Numbered from the stretch's first letter, positions 16,279-24,725 are shown. The stretch is DNA of 64,000 nt from Streptomyces changanensis (GCF_024600715.1 NZ_CP102332.1:4588001-4652000), one strand, 5' to 3'. Notes: generated by a model from the sequence alone, not told the origin. A program made the numbers and translations.

Positions 16279-17622
16279 TCAGAGGCGCCCGCTGTGCGCG
16301 TAGGCCTTCCGCAGCCGCTCGGCGGCCCGCAGGGCAATGGCCGGAGCCACAGCCGGGTCCGGCGTCGCAGGGGGCTGCGGCGGTGCCAGGCGGTAACTGG
16401 TCACGGTGGGCTGTGCGGGGAGCGACGTACCGGCTCCCGGAGTCGGCTGGGCGCCCGGATCCACCACGGTCGGCACATACTCGGCGGGGCCGGGCGCGGG
16501 CTCGGCGGGTACGTCCAGGGGCTCCAGGTCCTCGGCTTCGGCCGCGAGGAACTCGTCGAACAGGTCGGGCACCCACGGGCTGTCCGGGGCGGCCCCCTGG
16601 TTGACGGCCTGCTGGGCGGCCTGCTGGACCTCGGGGTCCGGCAGGTCGGAGAGAGCCTTAGCGGGGAGTTCCGGAACAAGTCCGGACTCCCTCACCAGAA
16701 CGCGCAGCTGGTCCGCGGCGGCCTCTTCCGACAGCCCGTGGTCGGTGAGCAACTGGCGAAGATCGTCCTCGATCTCGTCGAGGGACGGTCGCTGTTTTGC
16801 CACCTGCACCAGGATCCGGCCCAGCAGCGGCAGGCATGGCCCGTACACGCCGTCCCACTTCGGTGCGGTGTGCATGGGAGCGAGGGGGTACGGCGGCCGC
16901 TTGGCAGCCGCGAAGAAGAGCACCGCCCCCAGCGAGTAGATGTCCGTCGACTCGGTGACGTGTTTGGTGTCCCTCGCCTGCTCGAGCGACATGTAGGAGG
17001 GGGTGCCGAAGCCGACGCCGGTCTTGGTGAGAGCCGCGTCGCTGTCCCGCTCGGTGAGGACGGCGAGACCGAAGTCGAGCACGACGGGGCCGTTGGGGCC
17101 GAGTGCGATGTTGCCGGGCTTGAGATCCCGGTGCAGCAGCTTGGCGCCGTGGATGGCGCGGAGCGCGTCCACCAGGGCGAGGCCGAGTGCGCCGTACGGC
17201 CCCACGGCCAAGGGCCCGCAGGTGTGGACGAGCTTGTGCAGCGTCGGGCCGTGGACGTAGTCCATGGCCAGCCAGGGCTGCTCGGCGTCGGCATCGGCGC
17301 CGAGCAGCGCCGGGACCCGGGCGCTGGCCACCGTGCGCATCGTCTCGATCTCCTGCGCGAACCGCGCCCGCGCCTCCTCCTCGGAGTGCTCGGAACTGTC
17401 CCGCAGCTTCGACGGTTTGATCACCTTGACCGCCGCCAGCGCCGGTTGAGCCGGCTCCGTGAACTCCGTCAGGTGATATCCCGTCTCCAGCTCGGGACCG
17501 AGATTCTCTAGCGGCAGCCTGCGTCCCAGGTAAGTACGGCCCATCCCGCCCTGCCCGAGCACGGCGAGCAGCTCGAACGGACCCAGCACCGCCGGATCCC
17601 TCTCCTCGTTCAGCTCGTACAT
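16279..17622 (-). CDS. Soluble Ser/Thr protein kinase in the defence cluster
   Basis: A 447-residue Hanks-type kinase. The glycine loop GQGGMGRTYLG is at about residues 23-33, the ATP-binding Lys in AAVKVIK near 65, the catalytic loop HRDLKPGN near 160, DFG in VLDFGLA near 184 and the P+1 region GTPSYMSLEQA near 208. The last 150 residues are Pro/Ala/Glu-rich with no transmembrane segment and no PASTA or sensor domain, unlike PknB-type housekeeping kinases. ATG 17622 has AGGTGG ahead of it; an upstream GTG at 17643 lies within that site. The gene is between the EVE-like and SNF2 genes, all on the minus strand, suggesting it phosphorylates a component of this cluster. Kinases gate defence in Pgl (PglW) and other systems; a role here is inference. 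Confidence 0.85.
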   Translation of the reverse strand: MYELNEERDPAVLGPFELLAVLGQGGMGRTYLGRRLPLENLGPELETGYHLTEFTEPAQPALAAVKVIKPSKLRDSSEHSEEEARARFAQEIETMRTVASARVPALLGADADAEQPWLAMDYVHGPTLHKLVHTCGPLAVGPYGALGLALVDALRAIHGAKLLHRDLKPGNIALGPNGPVVLDFGLAVLTERDSDAALTKTGVGFGTPSYMSLEQARDTKHVTESTDIYSLGAVLFFAAAKRPPYPLAPMHTAPKWDGVYGPCLPLLGRILVQVAKQRPSLDEIEDDLRQLLTDHGLSEEAAADQLRVLVRESGLVPELPAKALSDLPDPEVQQAAQQAVNQGAAPDSPWVPDLFDEFLAAEAEDLEPLDVPAEPAPGPAEYVPTVVDPGAQPTPGAGTSLPAQPTVTSYRLAPPQPPATPDPAVAPAIALRAAERLRKAYAHSGRL

Positions 17623-17799
17623 GCGCCCCCACCTGTGTCGCACCCTGATCGTGGTGTCGTCGGCGGTGCGCCCTGGAGCAGCCGGACGCGCGGGAGGGCC
17701 GCGTCCGGCCGACGGCGCACACAGCTCGTCGGCAAGTTTACGGCTGGCGTTCCGCTGCCCTGCCGGAAACGAAGCAGGCCAGGCAGGGCAGCGGCCGGA

Positions 17800-18276
17800 T
17801 CAGAGCACGTACTGGCCGAGAACCGCCGTGCGGGTGCGGAGCATCGGCTGCAGCTCCCGGCGCAACAGATCCGCGTCCGCTTCGGGCAGCTTCAACGATG
17901 CGCGCCGCATGCGCACACTCCAGGTCTTCGGATCCGGGAAGACCTGAAGATGCGGTACGAGGTCGGCGAGGATCACTCCCTCGTGGCGCGGGGCGAGCCC
18001 GTGCACGTGGAGGGTGCACCCCGAGGTGAAGTCCCGGTCACCGAACGAGACGGGTTCCGGGAGTGCCGCGACCTCGGAGGTGACGGTGGCCAAGCCCATG
18101 ACCCGCCCGCGGTCGCGTCCGGGATTCCGGAAGCAGCCCCTGGTCGTGTAGAGGAGGATCTCGTCACCCTTCTCGGGAAGCCCGGTGCTCCGCCCGACGG
18201 GGAAGGCCATCCGCTGGTTCTCCAGCACCCAGGCCAGGGGCTCCCGATCGCCGAGGATGATCAGGTTCGTCGCCAT
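17800..18276 (-). CDS. EVE/PUA-like domain protein
   Basis: A 158-residue single-domain protein. The segment GLPEKGDEILLYTTRGCFRN followed by GRVMGLATVTSEV has the beta-strand pattern of EVE/PUA folds, as does the later LADLVPHL..FPDPKTWSVRMRRA stretch. EVE domains are known or proposed to bind modified bases in DNA or RNA and are common next to modification-dependent restriction genes. The ATG shares one base with the stop codon of the RAMA gene upstream (TGATG), so translation is coupled. Substrate unknown. An ASCH or other PUA-superfamily domain is the alternative. Confidence 0.6.
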   Translation of the reverse strand: MATNLIILGDREPLAWVLENQRMAFPVGRSTGLPEKGDEILLYTTRGCFRNPGRDRGRVMGLATVTSEVAALPEPVSFGDRDFTSGCTLHVHGLAPRHEGVILADLVPHLQVFPDPKTWSVRMRRASLKLPEADADLLRRELQPMLRTRTAVLGQYVL

Positions 18277-18698
18277 CAGGCACCGCCTCGCAACTGCTCG
18301 CGGAGGTCCTGGAGCCGGACCTCGGGGTTCTTCTTGAGGACGTACTTGCCGTAGCCGTTGATGTCGACTCCGGTCTGCGCCTTGAGGGCAGGCGAAGGCT
18401 TGGAGAACGCGCGGCCGTCCTCGATCTCGAGCCATCCGTCCGCCGTCACCGTGGCCTCGTGCGTCAGCCCGCGGCGCGGTTGGACGTGGACCAACTTGTC
18501 CCCAGCCTCGAGCAGGCCCGCCGTGATGAACGGCATCAGATCACCGGGGCGCCGTTCCTCCCCGGATTTCGCGGGGAGGCCGGAGTCCGTGAGGAGCAGG
18601 CGTCGCAGTACGTCGTTAGGGGTGTCCACCAGGGGCTCGCTCCGGCTCTGCAGGAAGGCGAACACCTCGTCGTCGATCTCGATGGAACGCTTGGGCAC
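18276..18698 (-). CDS. RAMA-domain protein
   Basis: A 140-residue protein. Residues 1-35 (RSIEIDDEVFAFLQSRSEP) form a short ribbon-helix-like head. Residues 50-138 match the RAMA pattern: ITAGLLEAGDKLV, then TVTADGWLEIEDGRAFSKPS, ALKAQTG..INGYGKYV and a final LQDLREQLRGG. RAMA (restriction enzyme adenine methylase associated) domains are found fused to or beside methylases and are thought to read DNA. GTG 18698 is preceded by GGAGG. It is the first gene of the minus-strand run that leads to the kinase, helicase and methylase. Confidence 0.72.
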   Translation of the reverse strand: MPKRSIEIDDEVFAFLQSRSEPLVDTPNDVLRRLLLTDSGLPAKSGEERRPGDLMPFITAGLLEAGDKLVHVQPRRGLTHEATVTADGWLEIEDGRAFSKPSPALKAQTGVDINGYGKYVLKKNPEVRLQDLREQLRGGA

Positions 18699-18717
18699 GA
18701 CCGACCTCCACAGGTTA

Positions 18718-18739
18718 AAACTTCAAGTCCTCAAAGTTT
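18718..18739. promoter_or_regulatory. A+T-rich inverted repeat in the divergent promoter region
   Basis: AAACTT and AAGTTT separated by 10 bases, with a smaller ACTTCAAGT palindrome inside, 20 bp upstream of the RAMA start. This is the only A+T-rich patch between the two divergent defence units, so it is a candidate operator or promoter for one or both. Confidence 0.4.
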
Positions 18740-18853
18740 AGGGGTTGGGGAGATCGGGCGCAAGGTTGATCGAATCCGGTCGGGCCATCGCCGACGGCCA
18801 GTAACATGTCGAGCTGTGACGTAGGGGAGTGTCTGTGTTACTGGGGGTTTGAC

Positions 18854-20698
18854 ATGGCGCTGGACGGGCCCAGCCTGGGCAAGATGCTGGACGATGTGGC
18901 GGCTGGCAGGATCCAGCTCCCCGACTTCCAGCGGCAGTGGAAGTGGGACGACGATCGGATCCGCGCCCTGCTGGCGACGGTGACGCTCGACTACCCACTG
19001 GGTGTCGCAATGACGCTGGAGACGGGCGGCGAGGCCCAGTTCAAGGCCCGGCCGCTGCACGGCACCGATGTGGAGCAGCATGCGGTGCCGGAGCAACTGC
19101 TGCTCGACGGTCAGCAGCGGCTGACCTCCTTGTTCCAGGCGCTCCGGTCCGACCGGCCCGTGGAGACGACGGGCACACGCAACAAGCCGCTCAGGCGCTG
19201 GTACTACATCGACATCGTCAAGGCGGTGGACGAGGCGGCGGATCGCGACGAGGCGATCGTGTCCGTACCCGAGGACCGTGTGGTGCGCGGCGCATACGGC
19301 CACGCGGTCCAGGACCTCTCGACGCGCGAGAAGGAGTGCGCGAGCGGCCTGTTCCCCCTGAATCTGATCTTCGAACCGGACTTGACCGGGAAGTGGCAAA
19401 GGGCCTACGTGAGTGGCGGTGACGACCGCTGGGACTTGTGGTCGGCCTTCCAGGCCCGGGTCATCGACACGGTCAAGGGCTTCAAAGTGCCGTTGATCCG
19501 CCTCCCGAAGGAAACCCGCAAGGAGGCGGTGTGCTCGGTGTTCGAGCGGGTGAACACCGGCGGCGTCGTCCTCAACGTCTTCGAGCTGCTCACGGCCACC
19601 TACGCGGGGGACGCGCAGTACTCCGCGGACCACGGCGGCCAGGACTTCAGCCTCATCAAGGACTGGCAGGACATCAAGGGCAAGCTGTGCGCCGACCACC
19701 CGGTGTTCGGCACCCTGGACAAGGAGACCGGCCAGGAGACCGGACTCACGAGCCTGGACTTCCTTCAGGCCATCGCGCTGGTGCGCACGTACATGCGCAA
19801 GCAGGAGTTCCTGGCGGAGCACCCCGGAGTGGCCAACGCACCGGCGGTGAGCTGCAAGCGCCGGGACCTGCTGCACCTTCCGCTGGCCGACTACACGCGG
19901 ATCGCTCCGAAGACGGCCGAGGCGCTGTCCTGGGTCGGCCGCTTCCTGGCCACGCAGCACGTATTCCGTGAGCGTGACCTGCCGTACGGGTCGCAGGTGG
20001 TGCCCCTGGCGGCCATCGCCGTCCTGCTCGGTGAGGCGCTGCACGAGCCGGACGCCCAGGAGAAGCTCGCCCGCTGGTACTGGTGCGGTGTGCTCGGTGA
20101 GCTCTACGGAGGGGTCACGGATACCCGGTTCGTGCGGGACGTCGAGCAGGTGGTCGGCTGGATCAAGGACGGCGGCGCGCAGCCCGACACCGTCACCGAG
20201 GCGACGTTCCAGGAACAGCGCCTGCACCGGCTTGCCTCACGCAACAGCGCCGCGTACAAGGGGATCCACGCCCTCCTCCTCAAGGAGGGGGCGATCGACT
20301 GGTACTTCCACGGGGAACCGATCAACGAGCAGTTCCTGATCGGGCAGTACGTGGACATCCGGCAGGTCTTCCCGAAGGCGTGGTTCGAGCAGAACGGCGT
20401 GGACGGCACCCGGATGAGCAGCATCGTCAACAAGACACCGCTGTCCTACCGGGCGATGCAGGCGATGGGTGCCGGCGCGCCGTCGGCGTACCTGACCGCC
20501 TTCGAGCGGCACACCGGGAGTCCGGGGGACTGGTTCGACGACATCGTCGGAACGCACCTCATCGACGCCAAGGCGTTGCGCGCGGACGACTTCGACGCCT
20601 TCTACCGGGATCGGACGGCCAGGCTCCTGGAACTCGTGGAGCGAGAGATGGGCAAGACCGCGGTGCGTGAGGGGACGAGCGATGCCGACGCCGCTTGA
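18854..20698 (+). CDS. DUF262 protein with degenerate DUF1524 (GmrSD-like) C-terminus
   Basis: A 614-residue protein. The N-terminal DUF262 (ParB-like NTPase) part shows IQLPDFQRQWKWDDDRI and the signature LLLDGQQRLTSLFQAL near residue 84. The C-terminal part aligns with the DUF1524 His-Me nuclease of GmrSD restriction enzymes, ending in SIVNKTPLSYR. Where the family has D-I-H-H-I-F-P, this protein has D-I-R-Q-V-F-P (Arg503-Gln504), so both catalytic-site histidines are gone. The protein may therefore sense or bind rather than cut. ATG 18854 has GGGGG upstream; an in-frame ATG at 18806 is possible. It overlaps the CBS/HEPN gene by 17 bp and is divergent from the RAMA-to-methylase operon. Confidence 0.85.
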   Translation: MALDGPSLGKMLDDVAAGRIQLPDFQRQWKWDDDRIRALLATVTLDYPLGVAMTLETGGEAQFKARPLHGTDVEQHAVPEQLLLDGQQRLTSLFQALRSDRPVETTGTRNKPLRRWYYIDIVKAVDEAADRDEAIVSVPEDRVVRGAYGHAVQDLSTREKECASGLFPLNLIFEPDLTGKWQRAYVSGGDDRWDLWSAFQARVIDTVKGFKVPLIRLPKETRKEAVCSVFERVNTGGVVLNVFELLTATYAGDAQYSADHGGQDFSLIKDWQDIKGKLCADHPVFGTLDKETGQETGLTSLDFLQAIALVRTYMRKQEFLAEHPGVANAPAVSCKRRDLLHLPLADYTRIAPKTAEALSWVGRFLATQHVFRERDLPYGSQVVPLAAIAVLLGEALHEPDAQEKLARWYWCGVLGELYGGVTDTRFVRDVEQVVGWIKDGGAQPDTVTEATFQEQRLHRLASRNSAAYKGIHALLLKEGAIDWYFHGEPINEQFLIGQYVDIRQVFPKAWFEQNGVDGTRMSSIVNKTPLSYRAMQAMGAGAPSAYLTAFERHTGSPGDWFDDIVGTHLIDAKALRADDFDAFYRDRTARLLELVEREMGKTAVREGTSDADAA

Positions 20699-21716
20699 TG
20701 CCACAGTCAAGGGACTGGAAGGCGCATCCCTGACGATCCGGGACCTGTTGGCGGTGTGGGGCTACCGGATCCGTGACCACGCGTCCGTCCCTCAGATCCG
20801 GCTCGATCTGACGAACGCCGGCCTGAACACGGTGCCGGACTTCGCGGCCGGCTCACTGGACGACGAGGTCGCGATCGTCCCGATCGGCCACGAGCGGGAC
20901 ACGGCTGCCGAAGCCGGCGGTGACGCCGTCGAGCGGGACCCGGCCGATGACTCCGAGGAAGCCGTCGGAGTGTTCCCGCAGGCGGCCATGCGGGTGCACG
21001 ACCTGCCCTGCGCCCACGGGGTTGCGTCGATCACGCCCGATGAGTCTCTGTCCGCCGCGATGGGCAGGATGGCGGAGCACGGGTACTCACAGCTTCCCGT
21101 GATCGACACGTCGGGAACCCTGCACGGTGTCGTCACCTGGGCATCGATCGTTCACATGCACGCGACCGGACGTAAGACGTGTCTGGCCAACGCGATCAGC
21201 ACGGAGTACGAGATCGTCAACGCCTCGGCTCACCTGCTGCCGGTGCTGCCGGCGATCCGCGCGCACGAGTTCGTTCTTGTCCGAGCTGCGGACGGGCAGG
21301 TGAGCGGCATCGTCACCTCCGCCGATCTCGCCGGCGAGTTCGGCGCCGTGGCCCGCCCCTTCTTCACCCTCGGGGAGATCGAGCGCCGACTCCGGCGCTG
21401 CCTGGGGCGAGTCTACGACGAGGCCGACGTGCAGAAGGTACACAAGAAGAAAACGTCGGTCGACGAGATGATGTTCGGCGAGTACATCCGCCTCCTGGAC
21501 AACGAGGAACGCTGGGACAAGCTCGGCTGGCCCCTCGTCGACAGAGCCCACTTCATCGGGCTGCTCAGCCGGGTGAAGGACGTCCGCAACACGGTCATGC
21601 ACTTCAACGCGCCGTCCCTCAGGGCCGAACAGCTCGACCTGCTCGACAGCTTCGTCTCCATGCTGCGCCTGTACGACCCTGACTACGGGGCGACCGATAT
21701 GGGCTTGACCGCGTGA
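20682..21716 (+). CDS. CBS-pair protein with HEPN-like C-terminus
   Basis: A 344-residue protein. After an N-terminal region (residues 1-100) that includes SLTIRDLLAVWGYR and RIRDHASVPQIRLDL, two CBS motifs follow: ITPDESLSAAMGRMAEHGYSQ..PVID..G.LHGVVTWA and a second unit ending VLVRAADGQVSGIVTSADLA. The helical C-terminus ends in KDVRNTVMHF, with Arg302-Asn and His307 spaced as in the R-x4-6-H motif of HEPN ribonucleases. CBS pairs bind adenosine nucleotides, so a nucleotide-gated RNase is a reasonable inference. ATG 20682 has an AGGGGA site and lies inside the end of the DUF262 gene, making an operon. Confidence 0.75.
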   Translation: MPTPLDATVKGLEGASLTIRDLLAVWGYRIRDHASVPQIRLDLTNAGLNTVPDFAAGSLDDEVAIVPIGHERDTAAEAGGDAVERDPADDSEEAVGVFPQAAMRVHDLPCAHGVASITPDESLSAAMGRMAEHGYSQLPVIDTSGTLHGVVTWASIVHMHATGRKTCLANAISTEYEIVNASAHLLPVLPAIRAHEFVLVRAADGQVSGIVTSADLAGEFGAVARPFFTLGEIERRLRRCLGRVYDEADVQKVHKKKTSVDEMMFGEYIRLLDNEERWDKLGWPLVDRAHFIGLLSRVKDVRNTVMHFNAPSLRAEQLDLLDSFVSMLRLYDPDYGATDMGLTA

Positions 21717-21796
21717 CGTGCCGTTCCAGCCGGCTGCCCTCGCAAGGGCAGACGGAGCGTGGAGACTCCGACCGAGGCCTCAACGGAGCGGAGCGG

Positions 21797-22210
21797 TCAG
21801 ATCTTGATCACGGTCGCGCGTCCGCCGCAGAGGGCAGTGAGATCCTCTGGGTCAGAGGTGAGGATGGTGGCCGGGCCTGGTGCGGCCAGGGCGGTGGCGG
21901 CGAGCATGGCGTCGATGGCGTACTTGTGGCCGTGCAGGCCGGCATCGGCGAGGAGGGTGGCGGCGTGACGGGCGATCGGCTCGGTGATCGGTTCGATGAC
22001 CAGGCGGGAGAGCGTCCATTCCAGGGCCGGGCGGTTGACGCGGGGATGGACCACTTCGACGAGGGTGGCCGCTGAGGTGATCACACGCAGGTCGTCGGCG
22101 CGGGCCAGGGCCAGCCAGGCAGTGACCGTACGGTCGCGCAGGACGGCCTTGGCGAGTCCTTCACTGTCGAGGACGAGGGTGCCGCCGGGGACTGCGGGGG
22201 AACGGGTCAC
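21797..22210 (-). CDS. PIN-domain toxin (VapC-like)
   Basis: A 137-residue PIN-domain protein. Acidic residues expected for metal binding appear in LVLDSEGL, ATLVEVVHP, YAIDAMLAA and ILTSDPEDL, in the usual order. Known members are Mg-dependent ribonucleases that cut tRNA or rRNA. The GTG start overlaps the antitoxin stop by 4 bases (GTGA). Confidence 0.85.
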   Translation of the reverse strand: MTRSPAVPGGTLVLDSEGLAKAVLRDRTVTAWLALARADDLRVITSAATLVEVVHPRVNRPALEWTLSRLVIEPITEPIARHAATLLADAGLHGHKYAIDAMLAATALAAPGPATILTSDPEDLTALCGGRATVIKI

Positions 22211-22470
22211 GCTGCGTCCGCTCCGCGCTGCGCCTGCTCGCGCCGTGCCTGGGCGAGCTGGTCGCGCAGGGACTGGATCTCTTCGTCCGTGACGGGTCCG
22301 TGCTCGGCCTCGGCGACGGTAAGGAGTTCGTTGAGGTTGTCGCGTTCGATCTGGCGGGCGACGGCCGCAGCCACGTAGGCGGACAGACCGGAGGGGCCGC
22401 TGCGGGCCTTGGCCGCCTCGGCGATGTCGCGTGGCATGGTGATCGAGTACTTACCGGTGGGCTCACTCAT
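22207..22470 (-). CDS. Ribbon-helix-helix-type antitoxin
   Basis: An 87-residue protein starting MSEPTGKYSITMPRDIAEAA, a strand-helix pattern typical of RHH/CopG antitoxins, then AYVAAAVARQIERDNLNELL and an acidic/charged tail that would wrap the toxin. It is immediately upstream of the PIN toxin gene and overlaps it by 4 bases. Expected to neutralise the toxin and repress its own promoter. Confidence 0.8.
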   Translation of the reverse strand: MSEPTGKYSITMPRDIAEAAKARSGPSGLSAYVAAAVARQIERDNLNELLTVAEAEHGPVTDEEIQSLRDQLAQARREQAQRGADAA

Positions 22471-22710
22471 GCGATCTATCCTACCCGCCATCCTCCCCGC
22501 ACTGCCTTTCCTTCTGGCATGGCTGCCGCAGGCGACGCGATCTCCTGGAGAGAGGCGGTGCCGGTCAGGCGGAATTCGGCTGGTCAGGTACGAGGTACTC
22601 CCAGAAGGGGGCGTGGGCCGACAGGCGTGCTTGCCGCATAGCCCCGCCGAGGGCACGTGACGAGGGACGGGGCGGACGTCAGGGCGCCGGCCGACGAGCT
22701 CGGGGCCAGG

Positions 22711-23406
22711 TGTCCAACCAGGTCGACCCGCGGGTCGTCGCCAACCCGGAGCAGGCGCGGAATCTCCTGGCGGCGGTTTCCCATGTGAGTGGATGCTGAC
22801 GTGCCCGCGGCCGTCGCCTCGTGGGTCTGTTCGCCGCCATGTACGTCGGCGGGCTCCGGCCGGCGGAAGCGGTCGGCCTGGTCGAGACGGACTTGAACCT
22901 TCCCGGCCACGGCTGGGGTTCGGCGCTGCTCCACCGGACCTGTCCGTCCGTCGGCAAGCAGTGGACCGACTCGGGGAGACCCATGACGACCGCGGGCCGA
23001 AGAACCGGCCGGCCGAGGACGTCAGGCGGGTTCCCATCCCGCCCCACCTCGCGCCGTGCTTCGTGAGCACCTGGCCGCCTTCGGCGGCACGGCGGACGAC
23101 GGGCGGCTGTTCTTTACCGAGAAGGGCTCGGTCGTCCCGTCCTCGACCTACCACCGCGTGTGGCAGGAAGCCCGTCTCCTCGCGCTTCCGCCGGCCGTCG
23201 CGGCCTCGCCGCTCGCGAGTCGGCCGTGCGACCTCCGGCGCTCGGCGCTGTCGACGTGGCTCAACGGCGGGGCCGACCCGATAGAGGTGGCCGAGCGCGC
23301 CGGCAACAGCGTCGAGGTCCTGCTGACCCGCTACGCGAAGTGCCTCGACGGACGGCAGGACGTCGCCAACCGTCGCATCGAGGACTTGCTCCGCGAGTAC
23401 GAGTGA
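22711..23406 (+). pseudogene. Tyrosine recombinase (integrase) remnant
   Basis: The C-terminal half of a Streptomyces-element tyrosine integrase can be followed through four frame segments: DPRVVANPEQARNLLAAV (from 22711), RGRRLVGLFAAMYVGGLRP (to about 22970), a segment THDDRGPKNRPAEDV..VPIPPHL, and HLAAFGG to the end at 23406. This needs three frameshifts. The Arg of GLRPAEA and the Tyr of LLTRYAKC are kept, but the usual DLRH box is DLRR and AGHS is AGNS. No N-terminal DNA-binding domain is found upstream. The gene points towards the tRNA-Arg and was probably the element's integrase. Confidence 0.85.
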
Positions 23407-23593
23407 GACAACTGCACCGATACTGAGGCCTCAGGCATGCCGCCTGGGGCCTCCCTCGTTTCGGCCCTACCCGCGCCGGTGCTTCGCTTCGTAACGGGCA
23501 AGCTGAGACGTGCGGCCTGCCCTGCGCTCTTGTGGCCTCATCTCGCTTGCTGCTGGCATGTCGGCAACGTCAATGCCGGAGAGAGGGGGCCTT

Positions 23594-24449
23594 GTGGAGC
23601 TGCACGTCACGCGCTGGAAGCGATACGGGCATGATCGTCTGTACGCCAACCTGCCTGATGGCACCGCGTTCGGTTGGGCGGACGTCACGACGGGAAACGT
23701 TACGGTCTTGCGGGCCGAATACCGCGACGAAGTGATCACTGTGCTCACCAAGCACTTACAGGGCCTCACTGGGCTCGTTCTGCGAGACAGGGCGTTGGAT
23801 GCTCAGGCGCGTCCGATGCTGCCGGCTCTGACGCCAGCCGATGACCTGGCCGTCAACACTCCCGGGCAGTCCTTGCGTGATCTGCTCGCCGAATCCGGCC
23901 CGGGGCTTATGGAGCGAGTCGGCTCACGGATTTTGCGGCGGCCCACTGAGTGGGACTCCTGGCAAAAGGGATTGGCGGGGGAGCGTCGAGTGGGGAGCTG
24001 AGCTGAACCGCTTGGGGCGCCACGGCTGGCGCGTCCTGCACTCCGTCCCCTTGGCCAACAAAGTGGATATCGATCACTTACTGATCGGGCCTGGCGGAGT
24101 GTTCAGCATCAATACGAAGCACCACCACAAGAGGGCCGTATGGGTCGGGGACAATTCCGTGAAAGTCGATCACGGGAAACCGGCGCCCTACGCACGCAAG
24201 AGCCGGGCGGAGGCCAAGCGGGTCGCCCGAGTGCTTGAGCGCTATTGCGGCTTCCCGGTACCGGTGGAGCCGGTGCTCGTCTTCGTCGGCGTCACCGAGC
24301 TGAAGGTGGTCGCCACGCAGCTCGACGTCCGGGTGTACCAGGAGCGCCAGGTGTCGGCCCTCGGTCCGCTCTCAGGCATCCTCACGGCCGACCAGGTCGA
24401 GCAGGTGTACGGCGTTGCTCGTCATCGTCAGGCGTGGGCTCAGGCCTGA
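23594..24449 (+). pseudogene. NERD-domain protein, frameshifted
   Basis: Two overlapping frames make one protein. The first starts at GTG 23594 (GAGAGGGGG upstream) and reads VELHVTRWKRYGHDRLYANL through SWQKGLAGERRVG, then stops at 24001. The second continues with AELNRLGRHGWRVLHSVPL, NKVDIDHLLIGPGG, FSINTKHH and a VLVFVGV strand to 24449. These are NERD (nuclease-related) features, the IDH..GPGG..NTK array being the predicted active-site region. Frames are joined if one G is removed from the GGGG run at 23992-23995. Either a real disruption, a phase-variable homopolymer or a sequencing error. Confidence 0.8.
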
Positions 24450-24667
24450 GGTGGTGGCCCGCGATGAGGTGCCGGCAGTCTTGCTGGTCGGCTGTCGGCA
24501 GCCCCTGCGGCGTGACGGTCCCGTGCCGGGCAGGGGCGCCTGGCGTCGGTGCGGGCTTCGCCTTTCCCGGGACCTCACCTGCGGCGATGCTTCAAGATCC
24601 CGTCCACGCCTCGTCCACAGACCCCGACATACGCCCGCTCAGACCGGCATACGGCTGCACATACGCG

Positions 24668-24707
24668 AAGACCCCGGCCTCAGCGTTTCCGCTGGTGACG
24701 GGGTCTT
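24668..24707 (-). terminator. Terminator of tRNA-Arg
   Basis: Two stacked stems: AAGACCCCG/CGGGGTCTT outside and CAGCG/CGCTG inside with a TTTC loop. It lies 19 bases beyond the tRNA 3' end on the minus strand. Confidence 0.65.
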
Positions 24708-24725
24708 TGGGCACCTCATGCAGGG

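Noticed and set aside
1..18698. BREX or Pgl system
   Set aside because: A PglX-like methylase and a kinase are present, but no PglZ alkaline phosphatase, no BrxC/PglY ATPase and no BrxL Lon-like protein are seen; the SNF2 helicase and zinc-finger helicase fit DISARM better.
22584..23154. Minus-strand open frames over the integrase remnant
   Set aside because: They contain no domain, and the plus strand carries recognisable tyrosine-recombinase segments.
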